Origin: an uncultured Eubacterium sp.
GTDB lineage: Bacteria > Bacillota > Clostridia > Lachnospirales > Lachnospiraceae
DNA: 48,088 nucleotides
Direction of reading: 5' to 3'
NCBI GenBank assembly: GCA_910584065.1
Contig: CAJTZN010000029.1
Location: 1 to 48,088 of the forward strand
Under the pieces are notes generated by a model. The model searched no databases. It was given only the letters and a program-made list of their open reading frames with translations, and was not told the origin of the DNA. Numbering within the stretch: position 1 is the first letter of the stretch; every line of letters begins with the position of its first letter. Both the position numbers and the translations under genes were made by a program. Positions 1 through 8,814 of this stretch are shown here, piece by piece.

Positions 1-27
1 AGCTGTTCTTTTTTGACTGCTCTGAAT

Positions 28-90
28 CTGATACTTTCCTTAAGTATTATAACAAGGAAACGTAGGAAGATGAAAATTTTACTTTTTTAG
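28..90 (+). pseudogene. Relic of the start of an AgrC-like kinase gene
   Basis: The leader, ribosome site and first codons closely match those of the intact kinase gene at 11861. Both read TATAACAA, then a purine-rich stretch, then GGAAGATGAAAATTTTA. Here the frame gives only MKILLF before a TAG at 88-90, where the intact kinase continues as MKILFFGLDL. After position 90 the similarity ends and the AgrC-like membrane domain is not found. I read this as the stump of a duplicated or deleted kinase gene. It faces toward the end of the ABC operon. The rest of 1-176 contains nothing else I can identify. Confidence 0.55.
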
Positions 91-176
91 CTTTACTTCT
101 TCTCAATTTATTTCACTCACCGCAGAAGTTATCCCTTTGGCTTATACAGCTTTCTTCTTTTCACAGTTCAACATCA

Positions 177-800
177 CTATCTGTACCTTTTTGAACAACG
201 GATCCCATACACCCAGAACACGATCCCCAGCACGACCAGGGGAAGCGCCTCATGAAACCACATCACACGCCCCTGCATCCTCCCGTATACGATAAGGGAT
301 AACTCCTCCACCGCAGATGTCCCCAGAATGGCATAACACAAAGTAGCAAGAATGGCTGCCGCCACACTCCGGAACAAAAACGCGGCCGCCAGCACCACCC
401 CGTACATGAGAAAAGACACAACCACCATCTGCAGAAAAAGATCCGTGATCTCATCTATCGAATTGTCATAGAACAGGAACACGGGCAGGTAACTTACCAC
501 CGTCGCACAGAAAAACACGCCGGACACCGCGCCGACACCGCCGGACATGACCAGCAGTTCATTTCCCTCCCCTTCCAGATACTCTTTCAGTGACAGATAC
601 AGCCACCACACGGAAAAGACCGGAACCAAAAGATAGGAAACCTCCGCCAGTGTGATATTGACGTCCTGGGGGGTGAGCGGACTCAGCGTATAAGCGTACG
701 CCATCAGCGGGATCACGATATAAAACACAACCAGCGGTACAAAAAACAGCCCCTTCATATTCTTTGCCTGCAGATAGCACCGTTCCAGGATCTTAAACAT
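177..800 (-). CDS. Short ABC-2-type permease subunit
   Basis: A 207-residue, very hydrophobic protein with about six membrane segments. The first is near residues 18-38 (GLFFVPLVVFYIVIPLMAYA) and others lie near 55-70, 85-110, 120-145, 148-165 and 183-200. It has no periplasmic or catalytic domain. Its start overlaps the end of the upstream ATPase gene by 8 bp, which points to translational coupling and a shared complex. Family knowledge: small partner permeases of this kind pair with one ATPase in ABC-2 exporters, often for peptides or immunity. It is the last gene of the leftward operon. The substrate is unknown. Confidence 0.8.
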   Translation of the reverse strand: MFKILERCYLQAKNMKGLFFVPLVVFYIVIPLMAYAYTLSPLTPQDVNITLAEVSYLLVPVFSVWWLYLSLKEYLEGEGNELLVMSGGVGAVSGVFFCATVVSYLPVFLFYDNSIDEITDLFLQMVVVSFLMYGVVLAAAFLFRSVAAAILATLCYAILGTSAVEELSLIVYGRMQGRVMWFHEALPLVVLGIVFWVYGIRCSKRYR

Positions 801-1653
801 TTCCCCGCCCCCCTATGTTCTTAATGATGCACATATAACCGTCCTCGACGGCAGGTTCCAGTGCCGGGAGTTCCAGCTCCGTCCCTGAAAGGATCCGGTA
901 GTACACCGTACCATTCTGTTCATACTGCTTTTCCAGTACCGCCTGCGGAGGTATGGCAGAAGCGTTATCTTTCTCACAGGCAAATACCTTCCCCTCCGCC
1001 AGCTGCTTCATTTCCGCGCAGGTACCGGTATACAGGATCTCGCCCCTGTTCATCACGACCACATGGTCACAGCAGGCCTCGATATCCTCCACGATATGCG
1101 TCGATATGATCACGGTCTCCCTCTCCCCCAGCTCCGAGAGGATCCTCTTAAAGTTCATCCTCTCCTCCGGGTCGAGCCCTGCCGTAGGCTCATCGAACAT
1201 GACCAGTTCCGGCCTGCCGAGCAGCGCCTGTGCCACACCGACGCGGCGCATCATCCCGCCTGACAATTTGCCCGCCCGGGTTCTGGCGCTGTCCGTTAGG
1301 TTGACGGCCGCCAGCGTCTTCTCGATCCATTCCTTCCTCTCTGCCCGGGGAATGTCCTTCAGTCCGCAGAAATAACCGAGACAGTCCTGCACCGTGAGTT
1401 CCCTGAACAGCCCAAAGGACTGCGGAAGATACCCGACATGGTTCTTTTTCCTACCCAGGGGAGCCCCGTCCAGAAGCACCGACCCGCCCGATACCTTGTA
1501 CAGGTCCGCCATACAGCGCATCAGCGTGGTCTTACCAGCCCCGTTCGGCCCCAGAAGTCCATAGATCCCATGCTCCAGACGGCAGCTTACGTTGTTCAGC
1601 ACCTGCTTTTTTCCAAAAGATTTACTCACCTGATTTATCTCGATCAATCCCAT
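793..1653 (-). CDS. ABC transporter ATP-binding protein
   Basis: A 286-residue nucleotide-binding subunit. It has a Walker A motif GPNGAGKTT near residues 35-43, the signature LSGGMMRRVG near 129-138, Walker B with the D-loop in VMFDEPTAGLDP near 151-162, and an H-loop histidine in STHIVED near 185. The remaining 80 residues form the C-terminal extension usual for ATPases of ABC-2 exporters. It overlaps the upstream permease gene by 10 bp and the downstream permease gene by 8 bp, so three products are probably made together. It should power the 605- and 207-residue membrane proteins. The domain call is certain; the substrate cannot be told from sequence. Confidence 0.95.
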   Translation of the reverse strand: MGLIEINQVSKSFGKKQVLNNVSCRLEHGIYGLLGPNGAGKTTLMRCMADLYKVSGGSVLLDGAPLGRKKNHVGYLPQSFGLFRELTVQDCLGYFCGLKDIPRAERKEWIEKTLAAVNLTDSARTRAGKLSGGMMRRVGVAQALLGRPELVMFDEPTAGLDPEERMNFKRILSELGERETVIISTHIVEDIEACCDHVVVMNRGEILYTGTCAEMKQLAEGKVFACEKDNASAIPPQAVLEKQYEQNGTVYYRILSGTELELPALEPAVEDGYMCIIKNIGGRGNV

Positions 1654-3461
1654 CCATCTCCTTCCTCCGGTTCATCCGGATCTTCCATTTCCTGCATTTC
1701 CTCCAGCTCCTGCATCATTTCCTCATCCGATATATAGGGATACAGTTCCCCTTCCGTTATATATTTTTCATACCTGTCTTCCAGATCCACCAGTCTCCCT
1801 ATCACCTGATCCGTTCCGAAAAACCAGAAAGTACCGTTCATGTAAGGCGGTATGAATATTGTTTTTCCCGTCAGATCTGCCCCACTCCCCGCATAATCCC
1901 TGATAAAGGAAGCCCATTCCTCTTTATCCTCATCCGGGCGCTCCTGGTCATCGCAGAGCAGGGGATACACGATACGGCAGCCTTCCACCTCACACTCTTC
2001 TGCAAAATAGCTTCCCAACAGCGTCATGCCGTCACTTGTTCCACTGACCATACCATCCCCGCCGAGAGACAGATTGCTGTACATCGGGACCTCCGTGTGC
2101 ACCTGCCCATGGAAAGGAACCTCATAACCCAGTCCCTCAAACGTATTTCCCGAATAGCCATTCTGCCAGATATATACCTGCCGCCATCCCGGCATGGGGT
2201 AATAGGCAAAATACCCAGGCAGGAAGAACCCCTGCTCTGTACTGTAGTGGCGTTTACCGCTCCCTTCATACGTAAATGTCAGTGCTGTTACCTGTTCCCC
2301 TTCCGGGGCCAAAACACGAATATGATCTCCCTTCTGTTCAAAAGGCAATCCGGTTCCCAATGAAGTCCTGACATTCTCCAGCCTGTAACCGTGATACAGG
2401 GTAAAATAATATTCCTGCAAGCCGCTCCCGTCCAGTTCCACTGTCACCTCCGCCTTCAGCTCTCGGCGGACTGCCAGGTCAAAGTCATAGCTTTTTACCC
2501 TAAAATCCGCCTCCCTGTACTGTGTCATATCCATGCAGTCATTCCGCTGGTAATAAACATCATCTGCTGTCAGGGCATCCTGCCCGCTCACCCCGCAGTC
2601 CAGGCTCACTGCTGACGTGGGCTGGAAAAAGGAAATAAGAGACACCGCTGTTCCGATAACGGCCAGCCCGCCCCAGATTTTCCCGGTACGCATCCGGGAA
2701 CAGATGAAAATGACTGACAGCATGAGAAGGATCCAAAACAGGATCCGCTGAAAATTCACTGCTTCAAGGGAGAAGATATAATAGAAATCCAACATGGACT
2801 CGTAATCCCTGCTGTATAACCCAAGCAGGTCACTGATCCGGTACAGCCATTCCTTTCCATAAGAGATCTGGTGAAGGGTACTGACCAGTCTGGGACTGAA
2901 CAGAAACCAAACGACAACCAGCAGACAGTACCCTGCCGCTTTCGACCGCAGCAGCGAGAAAACCCTCCCGCCCAGTATGGCAAACAGGTACAGAAGGAAA
3001 TGATACAAAAACACACTGACGAGGATAAACAGGAGATAATGACGGGAATGAATTTCATGATCCCTCATCACCCTGATCTGGTATACCGCAAAAATAGTAC
3101 AGTAAAGTACGTCTAACAGCACCAGCAAGATCACCTGCATCCATACAACGTTCGAATGTCTGCCACCGATACTGGCAATGGTTTCCTCTATCCGGTCCCG
3201 CTGTACTTTATTAAAAAACTCAAAAGAAAGAAACAGAAAGAACAAAAACGTAATCTCCGTTGCCTTCATACACACCGCAAAGGAATCCACACATCCCAAA
3301 GAACCCGAACCTACAAGATAGATGACTAATCCGGATGTGTAAACGATACTTGTAACTAATGTAACAGGATACATGATAAAAAGTTTTAAAATATAGTAAA
3401 AAGGCGAATGGAATCTGTAATTTTTCCCATATACCAAAAGCCGGTTTAACTTAAGAAGCAT
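1644..3461 (-). CDS. Large ABC permease with an extracytoplasmic domain
   Basis: A 605-residue membrane protein from an ATG at 3461, which is preceded by AAGGAGGGAAAAA. The frame is open 38 codons further upstream to a TTG, but that start has no ribosome site. The N-terminal half carries about six membrane segments. The C-terminal roughly 310 residues lie outside and contain a beta-rich stretch (AVRRELKAEVTVELDG, then LTFTYEGSG) that reads like the N-terminal domain of M1-family aminopeptidases, as in known permease/M1 fusions. No HEXXH zinc site is present, so I do not expect peptidase activity. The end is very acidic and methionine-rich. It overlaps the ATPase gene by 10 bp. Confidence 0.8.
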   Translation of the reverse strand: MLLKLNRLLVYGKNYRFHSPFYYILKLFIMYPVTLVTSIVYTSGLVIYLVGSGSLGCVDSFAVCMKATEITFLFFLFLSFEFFNKVQRDRIEETIASIGGRHSNVVWMQVILLVLLDVLYCTIFAVYQIRVMRDHEIHSRHYLLFILVSVFLYHFLLYLFAILGGRVFSLLRSKAAGYCLLVVVWFLFSPRLVSTLHQISYGKEWLYRISDLLGLYSRDYESMLDFYYIFSLEAVNFQRILFWILLMLSVIFICSRMRTGKIWGGLAVIGTAVSLISFFQPTSAVSLDCGVSGQDALTADDVYYQRNDCMDMTQYREADFRVKSYDFDLAVRRELKAEVTVELDGSGLQEYYFTLYHGYRLENVRTSLGTGLPFEQKGDHIRVLAPEGEQVTALTFTYEGSGKRHYSTEQGFFLPGYFAYYPMPGWRQVYIWQNGYSGNTFEGLGYEVPFHGQVHTEVPMYSNLSLGGDGMVSGTSDGMTLLGSYFAEECEVEGCRIVYPLLCDDQERPDEDKEEWASFIRDYAGSGADLTGKTIFIPPYMNGTFWFFGTDQVIGRLVDLEDRYEKYITEGELYPYISDEEMMQELEEMQEMEDPDEPEEGDGWD

Positions 3462-3613
3462 TTTTTCCCTCCTTAATGATATGGCCCGATCATAGTCCTT
3501 CTGTTCCACAAACTTGGGCGCAATCTCGTTTTTTAATAAGTTCATTTTACATAATGAATCTTTCGAAAAAAACAATAAGAACCTTACATATTTCTTAACG
3601 AATCTAGGCGGCC

Positions 3614-3727
3614 TTAATCTTCAATCATGCCACCCTCCTTCTCTTCACATAGTCGGATCAATACATCACAATAATCACGATCACATGAATAATACCCTTT
3701 ATCTGTCACCATATAATCTGCTAACAT
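3614..3727 (-). CDS. Possible 37-residue Cys-containing small protein
   Basis: A short frame from ATG 3727 to TAA, preceded by AAGAGG seven bases earlier. The product has three cysteines in the segment CDRDYCDVLIRLC and many acidic residues. It has no signal peptide and no membrane segment. It sits between the third lipoprotein gene and the large permease gene, inside the operon and in the same direction. It matches no family I know. It could be a true small gene, a decayed fragment of a longer one, or chance. The start of the large permease gene follows 152 bases later. Confidence 0.35.
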   Translation of the reverse strand: MLADYMVTDKGYYSCDRDYCDVLIRLCEEKEGGMIED

Positions 3728-3759
3728 AACAACCTCTTCACTTTGTATAGCAAAAAAGA

Positions 3760-4812
3760 TCACTCACCCAAAAAATCAGATTCCCGCAAAACCAGGCTCT
3801 CCTCCTCTGCCTCCAGGTAATAAACCACACCGCCTGACACCTCTGCCACTCCCCATATATTATCCCCTTCTATCACATCAACTGGCTGCAGCGTTTCCGC
3901 ATCATACACCACCAGCTTACTCCCGCTCCCTTCCAAACAATAGAAATATTTTTCTTCCCCCTGGATCAACTGCCCGGGTAACACCGTAAGCTTCTCAACC
4001 TCCTGACCCGCACAGCAGCGGTACAGGTCCCCGTTCATTCTCTGTATCAGCACTCCGCCACCGCCATAACACAGTTTCTGCACCATCCAGTCCGAGAGAC
4101 ACTTTTTTTCTCCACTTTCCCTGTCATACTCCATAAGAAGCCCATCCGCATTTTTATAATATATCTTAGAATCCATAAATACAAGTTCCGTATCCGAATC
4201 AAGATCATCGACAACGGCCTTTTTGTATTTCGTCCACCGGTTCATTACATAAAGCACCTCTTCGTCCATCATGTAGATCGTATCACCAATGATACAAAAT
4301 TTCCGTACAAGCGCCTCCGATACATCCCTCCGCTCATCCTTGAAAAGTGGCGTTTTATCATTTAATCCAAGATAATCATATTTCCTCTCAGCCTCACTGT
4401 AATTTGCATACAGAACGGTTTCCTCAAAAGTCCCCAGATCCATGGAACACAATTCATAATACCTGCTGCTGAATATCCGGATATAATACAGGCAGCCATC
4501 CTCTATATACTGAAGTAAATTCTCCTCCCCCTCCTCTTTTTCATAAAAGGGATCCTGAAAAATACACTTTTCTAACGCCGCCGAAACAGACATTGTTTCA
4601 GAAGGCGGCATTGGCTCAGGCGAAGAAACCACCCTCTTCTTGTCCTTTACGAACACACCCTTTTCCGTACTCCAGACCACCCCGCCATCCCATGACAGCA
4701 CATCCTGCAGCGTGCTCAATTGTATCTTCACATTTCCAGTCTGTCTGCAGCCACACAATAAACATACACTTATCATAAATGCGATCCCGCATACCGCCGC
4801 CCTCTTTTTCAT
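3760..4812 (-). CDS. Lipoprotein, probably beta-propeller-like
   Basis: A 350-residue protein with a lipoprotein signal peptide: basic start MKKR, hydrophobic core, and lipobox LCGC with the acylated Cys at 22. The mature part has recurring short blocks rich in Tyr and Gly (for example LYYIRIFSSRYYEL, TIYMMDEEVLYVM, KIYYKNADGLL), as seen in DUF5050-like and other propeller lipoproteins. It should be anchored on the outer face of the membrane. Its ribosome site GGAGTGCAGGG is part of the last unit of the 21-bp tandem repeat that separates it from the upstream permease gene. Its role is unknown; position suggests a sensor or binding partner for one of the two ABC modules. Confidence 0.75.
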   Translation of the reverse strand: MKKRAAVCGIAFMISVCLLCGCRQTGNVKIQLSTLQDVLSWDGGVVWSTEKGVFVKDKKRVVSSPEPMPPSETMSVSAALEKCIFQDPFYEKEEGEENLLQYIEDGCLYYIRIFSSRYYELCSMDLGTFEETVLYANYSEAERKYDYLGLNDKTPLFKDERRDVSEALVRKFCIIGDTIYMMDEEVLYVMNRWTKYKKAVVDDLDSDTELVFMDSKIYYKNADGLLMEYDRESGEKKCLSDWMVQKLCYGGGGVLIQRMNGDLYRCCAGQEVEKLTVLPGQLIQGEEKYFYCLEGSGSKLVVYDAETLQPVDVIEGDNIWGVAEVSGGVVYYLEAEEESLVLRESDFLGE

Positions 4813-4814
4813 CC

Positions 4815-4939
4815 CTGCACTCCTTTCCGCATATCTCGTCTCCCTTTTTGCACATTTCCTCCTTCTTTTTGCATACTTCGCCTCCCTTTACGCACACTTA
4901 CTCCCCCTTTACGCACACTTACTCCCCCTTTACGCACAC
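4815..4939 (-). repeat. 21-bp tandem repeat made of ribosome-site-like units
   Basis: Six units with an exact 21-bp period. The hexamers GCATAT, GCACAT, GCATAC and three copies of GCACAC on the + strand begin at 4829, 4850, 4871, 4892, 4913 and 4934. Read on the minus strand a unit is close to GTGTGCGTAAAGGGGGAGTA plus one A. The first units next to the permease stop are nearly identical and the later ones have diverged. The permease stop codon lies in the first unit, and the ribosome site of the lipoprotein gene lies in the last. Every unit carries a purine-rich Shine-Dalgarno-like core followed by GTG, ATG or ATA. Confidence 0.9.
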
Positions 4940-6018
4940 CTCCGCCCCCTTATTTTAGCGATCCCAAATAAAACCATCCCCGCCAGCAGCGAGCCAGCCC
5001 CGATCCACCCTATTTCCCTCCCCGTTTTGTAAACCTGCTCCCCAATATCAATATCACGCCACCCGTACACCAACTGATCCGGATACAAAAGCGATGTCAG
5101 GATCGGATAATGGAACAAAAAGTCCTTCGAAAACAAAAACATCGGTACAAACACCAGGATCAGTACGATCAGACACACATCTATCGTCCTGGGGATAAAC
5201 ATGGAACAGGCAACGGTCACGCCGCCCAGCAGAACCCCGGCACATAAAAGGAGAAGCAGTTCTGCCATCAGGCCGCCGACGACCGGGATATTCCAGGGGC
5301 ACGTTTCAAAAACTGGCAGGCTCTGGATCGGATACATCATATTGTCCAGCCCGCACCGCACAGAATAAAGAACAAACTTTTCACCTGTCAGCAGCAAAAG
5401 CCCGCTCCCCATCACAGTAAATGCCGCCAGTATCTTATGGTCAAATATCCTCTTCTGCCCTTTCGCGCTCAGCCCCTGCAGCAGATCCATCCCCGTTTCC
5501 TTTTCCCGTATGAACAGCGGAATAAACAGGACAAGCAGGAACACAAAATAGAGATAATACAGGAAATGGTCCTCAAAATAGTAAACCCAGCCGTTCCCCT
5601 TCATCATGTACCTCTTCCCGGTATCCTGTTTCACATAATTCCTCTGCTGGTCCAATTCCTCTAAAACATCCGTATACCGGTTCTGGCAAAACGGTGTCCC
5701 ATGGTAATATGTATATAATACTTCCTCTGAGATATCCCCCGTCAGAAGCTGGTCAACCAGCGTATTATACTGGGCCTGGCTTTCGTCACGTTCCCGTAAC
5801 CACTCATCCAGCAGCGCATCTTTCCCGGGATCCCACCTGCCTTCCAACCGGCTGTAGAACTGTTCATATATCGTTTCATTCCGTTCCACCGCCTTTGCCG
5901 CCTTCTGGGAATACAACCCCCGGCAGCCAACATATCCGGCCTGTACGGCAAACAAAAGGGCAAGCACGAACAACACGCGCTGCTTGATCCATATTTTTTT
6001 CAATTCCTCCCATAACAT
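4930..6018 (-). CDS. ABC-2-type permease
   Basis: A 362-residue membrane protein starting MLWEELKKIW, with ribosome site TAGGAG eight bases before ATG 6018. The frame is open further upstream but without a ribosome site. It has one membrane segment near residues 15-30, an outside loop of about 110 residues, then five to six segments in the second half (for example FLYYLYFVFLLVLFIPLFI and VCLIVLILVFVPMFLF). This layout, with a first segment, a large loop and a cluster of segments, fits ABC-2 permeases. It follows the other permease gene by 10 bases. The two probably form a heterodimer with the ATPase encoded at 7092-7826. Confidence 0.85.
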   Translation of the reverse strand: MLWEELKKIWIKQRVLFVLALLFAVQAGYVGCRGLYSQKAAKAVERNETIYEQFYSRLEGRWDPGKDALLDEWLRERDESQAQYNTLVDQLLTGDISEEVLYTYYHGTPFCQNRYTDVLEELDQQRNYVKQDTGKRYMMKGNGWVYYFEDHFLYYLYFVFLLVLFIPLFIREKETGMDLLQGLSAKGQKRIFDHKILAAFTVMGSGLLLLTGEKFVLYSVRCGLDNMMYPIQSLPVFETCPWNIPVVGGLMAELLLLLCAGVLLGGVTVACSMFIPRTIDVCLIVLILVFVPMFLFSKDFLFHYPILTSLLYPDQLVYGWRDIDIGEQVYKTGREIGWIGAGSLLAGMVLFGIAKIRGRRCA

Positions 6019-6028
6019 AACGATACTC

Positions 6029-7099
6029 CTAACTATGATCCGATATTTGATACGAACCACTGATCCAGACCAAACCACCGCTGCATAAAACCGTGATCCC
6101 CGATACTGTCGCAAACACATACCAGTACAGATCCATATCGCGGATCAAATGGAATCCCGCCATCAGGCCGACAGGATTTGCCCAGCATATCATTCGAAAA
6201 AACAACGTGGTAAACCCGACATACAACAGCACTCCAAGTAACACCGCATATAATTCCTCCCGCAGCATGGCCGCAAAAAACATACAGACCACCCCGATCA
6301 GAACACAGCCGATCCATACGCCCAGTGCCTGTATGAGCCAAAACTGGAAAACACTTCCCCGAAACAGCGTATTCTTATATTCCCTCATGGCATACAGCGG
6401 CTCATGGATGCCTTCCAGATCATAAAACCGGGAAAACACGGCCATATTCGTAATCGAAAACACGGCTACCAGTAAAAAGACCAGCAGCATGAGCGAAAAA
6501 ATCTTCCGCGCCATTGCCTTCCGCATGCCCAGGCTGCATGTCTCCAGCAGGATATAGATATTCTGCTTCTTATCATATACAACGATCTTACAGGCACAAA
6601 AAATGGTAAACGCCACACATAACAGCGTATAAAGATCATGCTCCAGTAACTCCTGCGGACCTTCCATATCATAATAGGAATCCAGCTTTCTCCCCGCAAA
6701 GGATTGTCTGATCCGATCCGTCGCCGCCGCTTCCCCCATGATCCCTTTTGCATAGGAGGCATACTCATACCGGTATTTATATTCTTCAAAAATCTCCTGA
6801 AACTCTCCGTAGTCCCCCGCAAAATATCCGGTATATGTGCCCGGCTGCCCACCCTCGTGGCTGTAATCATCGTTCCCTACGATCTCACTTAACTCCTGAT
6901 AGCGGCTGACCACCTTCCGGATCTTATCCTTTGACAATGCCCCTTTAAACTCCGCGTAAACGGTTTCATGACCGGCCATCTCATCATTCCGCCGTCCGGC
7001 CTTATCCGTGATCGAATATACGTCAATACCCAGGAGAAGGACCAGGAGCACCCAGAAGAAATAATTTCTCAAAAGATTTAGAAATACACTTTTACACAT
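6029..7099 (-). CDS. ABC-2-type permease
   Basis: A 356-residue membrane protein with the same layout as its neighbour: one segment near residues 12-27, an extracytoplasmic loop of about 130 residues, and five or more segments after residue 155. Its start overlaps the end of the ATPase gene by 8 bp, so translation is coupled. It carries no catalytic motif. Two different permeases following one ATPase suggest a heterodimeric exporter or a transporter protecting against an antimicrobial, but the substrate is unknown. Confidence 0.85.
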   Translation of the reverse strand: MCKSVFLNLLRNYFFWVLLVLLLGIDVYSITDKAGRRNDEMAGHETVYAEFKGALSKDKIRKVVSRYQELSEIVGNDDYSHEGGQPGTYTGYFAGDYGEFQEIFEEYKYRYEYASYAKGIMGEAAATDRIRQSFAGRKLDSYYDMEGPQELLEHDLYTLLCVAFTIFCACKIVVYDKKQNIYILLETCSLGMRKAMARKIFSLMLLVFLLVAVFSITNMAVFSRFYDLEGIHEPLYAMREYKNTLFRGSVFQFWLIQALGVWIGCVLIGVVCMFFAAMLREELYAVLLGVLLYVGFTTLFFRMICWANPVGLMAGFHLIRDMDLYWYVFATVSGITVLCSGGLVWISGSYQISDHS

Positions 7100-7826
7100 A
7101 TTCTTCCACTTCCCCGTTTGTCATCATAAAAAAGTATTCCTCTAGATCCTTTACTGCGGGTTCACTGTTACTCACCAGCACGTCCGGCCGGTCCATGACG
7201 AGGATCTGGTGATTGTGGAGAAGGATCGCATAATCCGCCATCCGCGTGGCATCTTCCACATTGTGCGTCGCGATGAGAACGGTCCGGCCGGCAGCGACCT
7301 TCTTTATCAAACGGCGAAAACGCACCCGTTCGTTGGGATCGAGACCAGCTGTCGGTTCATCGAGGATGATCACTTCCGGCTCATTGATGATCCCCTGTGC
7401 GATCCCCACGCGCTGCCGCATCCCCCCTGACAGCGCGCCGATCTTTTTGTCCCGCTCCTCCCATAAATTGACTTCCCGCAGCACCAGTTCGATCCGTTCT
7501 TTCCGCTCTTTCCTCGGTATCTCCTTGATCACGCACATGTATTTCATAAACTCATACACTGAATAACCGGGATAGTAGGTGGCATATTGCGGCATATATC
7601 CCAGTCTGCTGTGAAATAACTTTTTCTGTTTCCGTATCGGTTTTCCGTGAAATGTGACCGCCCCGCCGTCCGGTTTTAACAATCCGGTTAAAATACGTAT
7701 GAGCGTAGTCTTCCCCGCGCCATTGACACCCAGCAGGGCATAGATCCCCTGTCCTAGCCGGATGTTTATACCGGACAGTACCTGTCTCTTTTTAAAGCTT
7801 TTATTTACATCATTCATTTCCAGCAT
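7092..7826 (-). CDS. ABC transporter ATP-binding protein
   Basis: A 244-residue ATPase from ATG 7826, which has the ribosome site GGGAGGG. The longer open frame upstream lies wholly inside the preceding lipoprotein gene and is not used. Motifs: Walker A GVNGAGKTT near residues 35-43, signature LSGGMRQRVG near 131-140, Walker B and D-loop in IILDEPTAGLDP, and the H-loop in IATHNVED. It is shorter than the ATPase at 793-1653, lacking most of that protein's C-terminal extension. Its start overlaps the lipoprotein stop by 17 bp and its end overlaps the next permease by 8 bp. It should energise the two permeases that follow. Confidence 0.95.
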   Translation of the reverse strand: MLEMNDVNKSFKKRQVLSGINIRLGQGIYALLGVNGAGKTTLIRILTGLLKPDGGAVTFHGKPIRKQKKLFHSRLGYMPQYATYYPGYSVYEFMKYMCVIKEIPRKERKERIELVLREVNLWEERDKKIGALSGGMRQRVGIAQGIINEPEVIILDEPTAGLDPNERVRFRRLIKKVAAGRTVLIATHNVEDATRMADYAILLHNHQILVMDRPDVLVSNSEPAVKDLEEYFFMMTNGEVEEYV

Positions 7827-8814
7827 CCAGAAGCCCTCCCTGATACAGGCACATGGAACCGCTCTTCCACACCATGGCAGTCCCCAGGTTACTGACCGGC
7901 ACCGCCATAAAATATAATGTGTCATACTCCTGAACCGTCTGCCCATCAATGGAAATACTGCCCTCATACATATGCTTACTGTCGAGCGAAAGGTCTATAT
8001 ATTTTGCGCCGTTGGAAAAATCGATCAACTTGTGGCCGGCATAGGCACTGATCCGGTATTCCGCCGCCGGCCCGCCAAGAACACGGAATGTGATCTCATT
8101 CTCCTTTTGACCCCTCTCCGCTTCAAAGCAGATGCTGCCATCCAGCTGATTGTCTCCCTGACCATTATCACTGCCGGGGTCATATTCTTTTCTCTTTTCT
8201 TTCGAAATGGCCTGCACATGCTCTGACGCGGTCTTATCTTCCGCCTCCCCGCAGTCCCCGTTTATTACAAGGTCCCACGGTAACATCTGGGAAATTTTAT
8301 GTGAGTTCCCGTAGTCTGAGTTCTCTTTCTCCGGCTTCCATTCCGGGTCATACATACACAAAAAATGCATACGGTGCTTTTTCTTATTTTTATCAATCTG
8401 CGGCGTAAAATACGCAGAAATGACCGTATCCTGATCATCCACCTTTACCGTATGCTGTTCCCCCGGCGTTCCCTGTGGTTCCAACGCATATTGCTGTAAG
8501 ATCCCGTCAATATAGATCAGTACGGAACAATCGAAGCTGCAATCCGTGGGAGACACTTTAAAATCCACCTGCAGTTCTCCCCCATCGTAGGGGATCTGGC
8601 ATTTATCTTCGTCATAGTTATCTACCCCAAAACTAAAATTTGCCTGAACGTTCTGTCCGCTCTTTTCTATTTCCTCCAGATCAAAAAAATCTTCCTCCTG
8701 CTCCTCTTCCTCTACTGTCTCATTCACCTTTTCCGGCTCTTTCTGACAGCCCAGAAAACAGAGTGCCACTAGCAACAGCAACGCAATCCGGTGTATCCTT
8801 CTGCTATCATTCAT
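7810..8814 (-). CDS. Lipoprotein of unknown function
   Basis: A 334-residue protein with lipobox FLGC (Cys 23) after a hydrophobic segment, followed by an acidic linker (EEEEQEEDFFDLEE) and a globular outside part that seems all-beta. No enzyme motif is visible. Its ATG shares the sequence ATGA with the stop of the upstream lipoprotein gene, a 4-bp overlap typical of coupled genes. Its end overlaps the ATPase start. It is likely anchored next to the ABC transporter, perhaps as an outside sensor or substrate-binding partner. That role is inferred from position only. Confidence 0.75.
   Translation of the reverse strand: MNDSRRIHRIALLLLVALCFLGCQKEPEKVNETVEEEEQEEDFFDLEEIEKSGQNVQANFSFGVDNYDEDKCQIPYDGGELQVDFKVSPTDCSFDCSVLIYIDGILQQYALEPQGTPGEQHTVKVDDQDTVISAYFTPQIDKNKKKHRMHFLCMYDPEWKPEKENSDYGNSHKISQMLPWDLVINGDCGEAEDKTASEHVQAISKEKRKEYDPGSDNGQGDNQLDGSICFEAERGQKENEITFRVLGGPAAEYRISAYAGHKLIDFSNGAKYIDLSLDSKHMYEGSISIDGQTVQEYDTLYFMAVPVSNLGTAMVWKSGSMCLYQGGLLDAGNE

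Noticed and set aside
4616..4897. A minus-strand Cys-rich frame reading the 21-bp repeat (heptapeptides such as CVKGGEV)
   Set aside because: It overlaps most of the lipoprotein signal and start in another frame, two of the repeat units contain in-frame stops, and the composition simply follows the DNA repeat.
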